Below, in pieces: positions 56,740 through 64,000 of a DNA stretch of 64,000 bases. The stretch is from positions 4,465,003-4,529,002 of the forward strand of contig NZ_CP107030.1 of the NCBI RefSeq assembly GCF_027474825.1, read 5' to 3'. Source of the stretch: Maribacter halichondriae. Its GTDB lineage: Bacteria > Bacteroidota > Bacteroidia > Flavobacteriales > Flavobacteriaceae. The notes below the pieces were generated by a model that worked only from the letters and a program-made list of their open reading frames with translations, was not told where the DNA came from and searched no databases. A program made the translations under genes and the position numbers. How positions within the stretch are numbered: position 1 is the stretch's first letter; every line of letters starts with the position of its first letter.

Positions 56740-58735
<1,996 letters not shown>

Positions 58736-58736
<1 letters not shown>

Positions 58737-59317
58737 TAGGTCTGCTCTTTTTTAATCCATTTGGGCAAGGGAAGGGGAATATACGCCACCATCTTTTTCA
58801 ATAGGCCATCGACATCATCGTCCACCAAAATCATATCGTAATTTTCTTGGCTTAGAAAGCCTTTTGATACCATCTTTTGCAATAATTGTAAGAGGTCATC
58901 ATAAAAGCCATTGGTATTCAGAATGCCAATCGGCTTTTGGTGCAGACCAAGTTGTGCCCAGGTAATCATTTCAAAAAGTTCTTCCAAAGTGCCGTATCCG
59001 CCGGGAAGTGTAATAATACCCTCCGACAGTTCATGCATTTTAAGTTTTCGCTCGTGCATGTTCTGGGTTACGATGAGTTCCGTCAATCCGGTATGGAAAA
59101 CTTCCTTATGTTTTAAAAACTCGGGGATTACCCCAATGACCTTCCCGTCTTTATCTAAAGTAGTTTGGGCCACTGTTCCCATGACCCCTATTTTAGCCCC
59201 GCCATAAACCAAGATAATTTCTCTTTCAGCAAGAATTTTGCCCAATTCGGCAGCCGCTTGCAATATCGCTGGGTCATTGCCTTCACTACTTCCACAAAAA
59301 ACTACAATGCTATTCAT
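58736..59317 (-). CDS. LOG-family protein (TIGR00730)
   Basis: 193 residues. Family motif [20 protein letters not shown] carries the catalytic Arg/Glu region; [10 protein letters not shown] begins the Rossmann-like core. Members hydrolyse nucleoside 5'-monophosphates, including cytokinin precursors; the bacterial role is often nucleotide salvage or unknown. Sits between prmC (4-bp overlap) and ligA (1-bp overlap). Confidence 0.92.
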
Positions 59318-60224
59318 TTTTTTGACAATCTTACCTTTAACATTCGGTCATTACCGAACATATCTTTTCGGAGTTCAATATCCTTAAAATTATGTTCTTT
59401 TAAAAGTGCCTTCATTTCTTTTCCTAGATATTGATTGATTTCCAGATAAAGTAATCCATCCAAACTCAAATTTTTCCGCGCAAATTGAACAATACTTCTA
59501 TAGAATTGTAGTGGATTTTCATCAGCGACAAACAATGCCAATTCAGGTTCATGTTCCAACACATTCTTTGCCATTTCTTTTTTTCCAATTCCCTGACATA
59601 TGGCGGATTGGAAACGATAATATCAAACGTATCATCCACTACGTCCTCCCCTAAAATATCCGAATTGATAAAATTGATCTCCACTTTATTAAGCTCCGCA
59701 TTTCTTTGTGCGACTTGTAAGGCATCATCGGAAACATCTAGGGCATACACTTTTGCCCCCGGCAGATTTTTAGCAAGGGAAATTGCAATGCAGCCACTGC
59801 CGGTGCCGATGTCTAGAATTTTTAATCCAGTCTTTCGACTTCGGCTTTGCTCAATCTCAGATACATTTTTCTTTAGTGCTTCGATAGGCTCAGCCTGACA
59901 TTCGTGCAAAATCCATCCAACCAGTTCCTCGGTTTCTGGTCGTGGAATTAGCACATTTTCATCAACATACAATTCCAAATCCATGAAAGTCGTTTTCCCT
60001 AACACATATTGGATCGGACGGTTTAATCTTAATTCAGAAAGGGCTGCGAAAAATGGTGTTTCTTCCTCCTTTGAAATAATCAGGTCAGGTCGCAACGCCA
60101 AAACAAACCGCTCTAAACCCATATAATGCTCAATCAACATATAAAAAAAATTAGCGATCTCCTCGCTTGCATACTTACCGTCAAGTTCTTTGTGGAAGAT
60201 GTTTTTAATCTCTCGGAGAAGCAT
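59314..60224 (-). CDS. prmC: Peptide chain release factor N5-glutamine methyltransferase, frameshifted
   Basis: Restored length is 303 residues. Methylates the GGQ glutamine of release factors. Motifs: VLIPRPETEELVGWI, LKILDIGTGSGCIAI and the catalytic FDIIVSNPPYV. One A appears missing in the A7 run (plus T7, 59578-59584); restoring it joins ELEKK to EMAKNVLEHEPELALFV. Separately, about 20 extra residues (ECQAEPIEALKKN and on) between GWIL and LKILDIG coincide with intergenic-repeat sequence, suggesting an in-frame repeat insertion. Confidence 0.92.
59834..59912. repeat. Dispersed-repeat sequence inserted in frame in prmC
   Basis: Two repeat-like units sit side by side: TTCGACTTCGGCTTTGCTCA and GCTTCGATAGGCTCAGCCTG followed by ACATTCG. 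The second agrees with the intergenic copy at 53344-53368 at 21 of 25 bases. The region codes for residues with no counterpart in ordinary PrmC. Confidence 0.6.
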
Positions 60225-60269
60225 TTTGTAAATTAAAATTAATGGGATTTAAAATCCTATTTTAGCGAA

Positions 60270-61321
60270 GTGAATATACACACAAAATATATGCAGCGCT
60301 GCATCGAATTGGGCAAAAACGGATTGGGCAGCACCTATCCCAATCCCATGGTCGGAAGTGTAATCGTTCATAATGAAAAAATAATCGGCGAAGGTTTTAC
60401 AAGTCCGTGTGGTGGGCCTCACGCAGAGGTTAATGCGATAAATTCGGTAAACGATAAATCACTTCTCAAAAAAGCTACGCTCTATGTAACGCTCGAACCT
60501 TGTTCACATTTCGGTAAAACTCCGCCCTGTGCCGATTTTATCGTCGCGAACAAAATTCCGAGGGTGGTTGTGGGAGTCAAAGATCCGCATGAAAAAGTGG
60601 CCGGAATGGGAATTCAAAAATTACGCGATGCCGGTTGCGAAGTCGAAGTGGGAGTTCTCGAGGAAGAATGTCGCGAACATCACAAACGTTTTTTGACGTT
60701 TCATGAAAAAAAACGTCCCTATATTATTTTAAAATGGGCAGAATCTTCGGATGGATTTTTGGCTCCGGATAAATCTGAGCGAGAAGCCAATCCGGAACCC
60801 TATTGGATAACGAATAAAAAATCACGCCAATTGGTACATCAATGGCGATCGGAAGAGCACGCAATTTTAGTAGGAACAAATACGGTTTTGGAAGATAATC
60901 CAAAATTGAATGTGCGTGATTGGGCAGGCAATTCCCCTATCAGAATAGTTGTTGACAGGGATTTACGAATACCATCCAATAATAATATATATGATGGTAG
61001 CGTTTCGACTTTGGTTTTGACAGCCAAAAAAAACTTCCAAATGCAAAAGAAAAATTAGAATACCTGCAGCTTGATTTTGATAAAATAAGTGTTGAGACCA
61101 TTTGTGCTGAACTTCATAAAAAAAGTATTATCAGCTTGATGGTTGAGGGAGGAGCTAAAACCCTCCAAACTTTTATCGATGCCAATCTTTGGGATGAAGC
61201 AAGGGTATTCAAGGGAAGCAACAATTTTGAAAAAGGATTGAAAGCACCCAATTTTTCAAGGAAAAAGACGAGCGAAGAAAAAATATTAAATGACATTCTA
61301 ACAATTTATCATAATGATTAA
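60270..61321 (+). CDS. ribD: Bifunctional riboflavin biosynthesis deaminase/reductase RibD, frameshifted
   Basis: Restored length is 350 residues from GTG 60270 (NIHTKYMQRCIELGKNGLG, matching the family start). The deaminase half has zinc ligands in GPHAEVNAI and PCSHFGKTPPC; the reductase half has YIILKWAESSDGF and, near the end, MVEGGAKTLQTFIDANL. One A appears missing in the A8 run 61026-61033: as given the first frame stops at 61058. With the base restored, TAKKKLPNAKEKLEYL continues to the stop at 61321. It overlaps the HAD gene by 8 bp. Confidence 0.92.
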
Positions 61322-61928
61322 GAATATCATCTTTGACTTCGGAGACATTTTTATAAATCTTGACAAACAGGTTATTTTCCGTGAAATTGAAACTTATGGC
61401 GGAAACCCAAAATTAGGCCCAGAAGCCTATGCTATAAATAACCAATTTGAAGTGGGTAAAATAACCAATGACGAATTCATAAGCCAGCTGGCAACCCTAT
61501 ATCCAAAAGCCTCAGCTGTAAAAATCACCGAAATATGGAATTCCATGTTGCTCGATTTTCCCGATTATCGATTAAATTTTATTGAAAAACTTGCAGACGA
61601 AGCTCAATATCGCCTTTTTTTATTGAGCAATACCAATGCGCTACACATTCCCCATGTGGCCAAAATTATGGGATCTGACAAATTCAATCGGTTTAAAAGC
61701 TGTTTTGAACAGTTCTATCTTTCGCACGAAATACAACTTAGAAAACCCAATGCCGATATCTTTGAGTATGTACTTCAGCAGAACCGTTTAAAGTCGCAAG
61801 AAACTTTCTTTATCGATGACTCAAAAGAAAATACGGATGCTGCTCAAAAAATGGGCATCACAAGCTGGAATCTACGGGTCGGAAAGGAAGATATAATTGA
61901 TTTAAAATCTATGTTGCCCCATGCTTGA
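61314..61928 (+). CDS. HAD-family hydrolase
   Basis: 204 residues. Haloacid-dehalogenase fold: motif I IIFDFGDIF, motif II LFLLSNTN, motif III Lys in RKPNADIFEYVL and motif IV FIDDSKENTDAA. Of the IA subfamily with a helical cap; probably a small-molecule phosphatase. It overlaps ribD and the EamA transporter by 8 bp each, so it could act in flavin metabolism, for example on a riboflavin pathway phosphate (inference). Confidence 0.88.
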   Translation: MIKNIIFDFGDIFINLDKQVIFREIETYGGNPKLGPEAYAINNQFEVGKITNDEFISQLATLYPKASAVKITEIWNSMLLDFPDYRLNFIEKLADEAQYRLFLLSNTNALHIPHVAKIMGSDKFNRFKSCFEQFYLSHEIQLRKPNADIFEYVLQQNRLKSQETFFIDDSKENTDAAQKMGITSWNLRVGKEDIIDLKSMLPHA

Positions 61929-62784
61929 TCTTGCTCTATTCATTTTTTTTTCGAGCGCACTGTTCGTGATTTTCAAACTATTCACAAAGTATAAAATACA
62001 AGCGTCATATGCGATCATTGTAAATTATTTTACCGCTAGTACGGTGTCATTCCTATTTTTTAAAGAACCTTTTTCGGTATCCGATATAACAAAAAAATCT
62101 TGGTTTTTGGGCACTTTGGCCTTAGGCCTACTCTTTATCATCGTTTTCAATATCACTGCAAGGACAGCTCAAAAGCTAGGTGTTTCGGTAGCATCGGTTG
62201 CTGCAAAAATGTCATTTGTTATACCTGTAATAGTTGGAATCTCACTTTACAAGGAAGAATTAAACATTGTAAAAATCATTGGGATTTTAATGGCCTTAGC
62301 AGCCGTATATTTTGCTTCGAAGAAAAATAAGACTGTTGTCGTAAAATTTCAAGATTTAATACTGCCTTTACTGCTTTTTATGGGTACCGGATTTGTAGAT
62401 GCAGGAATAAAGATGCTACAAACTTGGCAAATGGAAGAAGTTGATTTTCCATTGTTTTCTATGACCGTTTTTGGTGCAGCAGGGACTATTGGGCTTTTTT
62501 TCATTTTAATAAGTTCTTTTAAAAAGCCCCTTAAATTAAATTTACCGAATGTAATAGGTGGAATCATACTCGGTTCATTCAATTACTTTACCATCCATTT
62601 TTTACTAAGGGCCCTAAATGCAGAAGTGTTTGCCAGCTCAGTAATCTTTACCATAAGCAATGTAGGAACCGTGCTTTTATCGACTCTTCTAGGCATTTTA
62701 CTTTTTAAAGAACAAATAAGTCCTAAAAACTGGGGAGGTATCGCCCTTGCGGTGGTAAGTATTGTACTAGTAGTCATTTTTTAA
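61921..62784 (+). CDS. EamA/DMT-family transporter
   Basis: 287 residues with about ten membrane helices in two EamA repeats; ISLYKEELNIVKIIGILMAL and LLFKEQISPKNWGGIALAVV are the characteristic repeat ends. Drug/metabolite exporter or importer of the inner membrane; substrate unknown. It overlaps the HAD gene by 8 bp and the IMPACT-family gene by one base. Confidence 0.88.
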   Translation: MLDLALFIFFSSALFVIFKLFTKYKIQASYAIIVNYFTASTVSFLFFKEPFSVSDITKKSWFLGTLALGLLFIIVFNITARTAQKLGVSVASVAAKMSFVIPVIVGISLYKEELNIVKIIGILMALAAVYFASKKNKTVVVKFQDLILPLLLFMGTGFVDAGIKMLQTWQMEEVDFPLFSMTVFGAAGTIGLFFILISSFKKPLKLNLPNVIGGIILGSFNYFTIHFLLRALNAEVFASSVIFTISNVGTVLLSTLLGILLFKEQISPKNWGGIALAVVSIVLVVIF

Positions 62785-63392
62785 TGTCAGAAGAGATTGA
62801 TACATACCGAACATTAATACGGCCCTCGCCGGAAGTCTTGTACAAAGAGAAGAAAAGTAAGTTTTATGGATATGCCTTTCCCATACAATCGGAAGATGAG
62901 GTAAAAACAAAACTTGATGAACTTCGAAAAAAGCACCACAGCGTAAATCATGTTTGCTATGCCTGGCAATTGGGTGTTGAGAAAATTCGTTATCGCGCCA
63001 ACGATGATGGCGAACCCAACAATTCGGCGGGAATGCGCATTTACGGGCAAATTCAATCTTTTCAAGTAACCAATGTGTTGGTGGCGGTTGCCCGAATCTT
63101 TGGAGGAACAAAACTCGGGGTCGGTGGTTTGATTTCAGCCTATCGCACAGCCGCACAAATGGCTTTAGAGGCTTCTCGCATTGTCGAAAAGAATTTGGAG
63201 GTTCGACTTAGGATCACTTTCGCATACCCTGAAATGGAAAAAGTGATGCGTATTATAAAACAGCATAACATTCAGATAACTTCTCAAGAAATGGCAACCA
63301 ATTGCGAACTCTTGGTAAGGGTACAAAAAAGTGAATTAGAAAAAGTATCAGCTAGGTTCTTGTCGATACCGCGGGTTGAACTAAGCTTTTAA
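62784..63392 (+). CDS. IMPACT/YigZ-family protein
   Basis: 202 residues. UPF0029 N-terminal domain: KKSKFYGYAFPIQSEDEVK, HVCYAWQLG, YRANDDGEPNNSAG and the signature RIFGGTKLGVGGLISAYRTA. A smaller DUF1949-type C-terminal domain follows. The mammalian relative IMPACT affects translation control; the bacterial role is not settled. Ends the ribD-HAD-EamA-IMPACT run. Confidence 0.93.
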   Translation: MSEEIDTYRTLIRPSPEVLYKEKKSKFYGYAFPIQSEDEVKTKLDELRKKHHSVNHVCYAWQLGVEKIRYRANDDGEPNNSAGMRIYGQIQSFQVTNVLVAVARIFGGTKLGVGGLISAYRTAAQMALEASRIVEKNLEVRLRITFAYPEMEKVMRIIKQHNIQITSQEMATNCELLVRVQKSELEKVSARFLSIPRVELSF

Positions 63393-63409
63393 AATTAGGC
63401 GGTAATTTT
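63391..63409. terminator. AT-rich hairpin overlapping both convergent stop codons
   Basis: AAAATTA-GGCGG-TAATTTT with extra T's. It lies exactly between the convergent IMPACT and thioesterase genes and includes their stop codons. The stem is AT-only, so moderate confidence. Confidence 0.5.
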
Positions 63410-63793
63410 TTCAAGTATGTAATCAGGACATTTCATTGGCCGGTTTGTATCCTTTTCCATAAAGGCCAAAACCGTATTTGCCTCGGCTAGAATTTCGTTG
63501 GCCTCGTTATATATCGTATAGTCAAATTCGATTTTAACAAGTGGTATTTTTCTAAGTCGGGTTTCTACTGTAATCAGGTCGTCGTAAAGTGCTGATTTCT
63601 TAAAATTCAGGGACAACGAAACTACTGGGAGAATAATACCGTCTTCTTCCATTTTTTTGTAGGAAATTCCGTATCGCCTCAACCACTCAATTCTTCCCAT
63701 CTCCAAGTATTGTGCATAATTACCATGGTACACCACTCCCATTTGGTCTGTTTCCGCATAGCGAACTCGAAAAGATATTCTGTTAAAATCCAT
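63395..63793 (-). CDS. YbgC-like acyl-CoA thioesterase (4HBT)
   Basis: 132 residues. Hotdog fold of the YbgC/4-hydroxybenzoyl-CoA thioesterase type, with the catalytic Asp in RYAETDQMGVVYHGNY and then YLEMGRIEWLRRYG. Hydrolyses short acyl-CoA or related thioesters. Complete length. It is distinct from the thioesterase at 613, with little similarity outside the fold. It diverges from an unseen gene to the right. Confidence 0.93.
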   Translation of the reverse strand: MDFNRISFRVRYAETDQMGVVYHGNYAQYLEMGRIEWLRRYGISYKKMEEDGIILPVVSLSLNFKKSALYDDLITVETRLRKIPLVKIEFDYTIYNEANEILAEANTVLAFMEKDTNRPMKCPDYILEKITA

Positions 63794-64000
63794 AGATTTT
63801 CAGGTAAAAACGATATATTTAAAAGATTTCGATTTGAAGCCGTTGAACATGAGAAAAAAAAAGGGTAAATTCAATAGTATTTGATTTTTTTTTTAGCTTT
63901 TTTGTTCACATATTTGCCCAACCAAGAAATGAGGTAAGCTCCAACCGAATTTCAACCAACTGACGAAATCACTAACCAACAAAATAAGAGAACTTTTTAA
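63794..64000 (+). promoter_or_regulatory. AT-rich leader region at the window edge
   Basis: No gene is visible in these 207 bases. There are long A and T runs, a -7-like CATATTTG (63909-63916; one mismatch to TANNTTTG) pointing right, and TTGTTCACA (63902-63910), one mismatch from a DnaA-box consensus TTATNCACA. It is probably the promoter and leader of a gene starting beyond the window; the DnaA-box reading is speculative. Confidence 0.35.

Overview
The window looks like a chromosome segment of a marine Flavobacteriaceae bacterium (Bacteroidota). The evidence is moderate GC content, almost no Shine-Dalgarno sites, several perfect TANNTTTG -7 boxes, many Bacteroidota-type lipoproteins, type IX secretion components (a PorP/SprF-like barrel, PorD, a C-terminal sorting domain), a bacillithiol-associated YtxJ, and an RprX/RprY-like two-component pair. 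No tRNA, rRNA, CRISPR array, prophage or insertion sequence was recognised.

Layout. 1-2.6 kb: the 3' part of a glutaminyl-peptide cyclotransferase, a thioesterase and a beta-helix lipoprotein. 2.7-7.5 kb: a regulatory locus with a LytTR regulator carrying a degenerate receiver, a tiny secreted peptide, a TPR histidine kinase, its LuxR-type regulator and an unknown protein; the first and last genes share a near-identical 38-bp upstream element. 7.5-20.1 kb: glyA, fahA, ytxJ, clpB, a TetR regulator, a PorP/SprF-SPOR fusion, lipoproteins, and convergent smpB and pcm. 20.4-27.8 kb: a long plus-strand run (Gfo/Idh oxidoreductase, 3-hydroxyacyl-CoA dehydrogenase, DUF1015, YggS, exonuclease/GIY-YIG nuclease, ion channel, miaA, gntK). 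27.9-40.4 kb: minus-strand housekeeping genes (rprXY-like, coaE, YbbR, glycosyltransferase, fabI, recN, porD, coaBC, omega subunit, bamD, dapA). 40.5-50 kb: a two-gene 5'-nucleotidase, a NIPSNAP protein, and a giant leucine-rich-repeat adhesin with a T9SS signal followed by a lipoprotein. 50-56 kb: a five-gene operon that reads as ethanolamine uptake and breakdown through gamma-glutamylated intermediates. 56-64 kb: an M23 peptidase, ligA, LOG, prmC, ribD, HAD, EamA, IMPACT and thioesterase genes, ending in an AT-rich leader.

The most promising biology is the five-gene operon: permease, glutamine-synthetase-like ligase, iron alcohol dehydrogenase, C26 gamma-glutamyl hydrolase and aldehyde dehydrogenase. 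An alcohol dehydrogenase sits where a putrescine pathway would have an amine oxidase, which points to an amino alcohol. Glutamate would act as a recyclable protecting group and glycine would be the product, without EutBC or a microcompartment.

A warning for any reader: thirteen genes between 19 and 61 kb (smpB, pcm, the exonuclease, coaE, recN, bamD, NIPSNAP, the LRR adhesin, its lipoprotein, the Fe-ADH, ligA, prmC, ribD) are each broken by what looks like a single-base indel, mostly in homopolymers. Several are essential, so this is most likely sequencing or assembly error. Coordinates for these genes are given for the restored gene.
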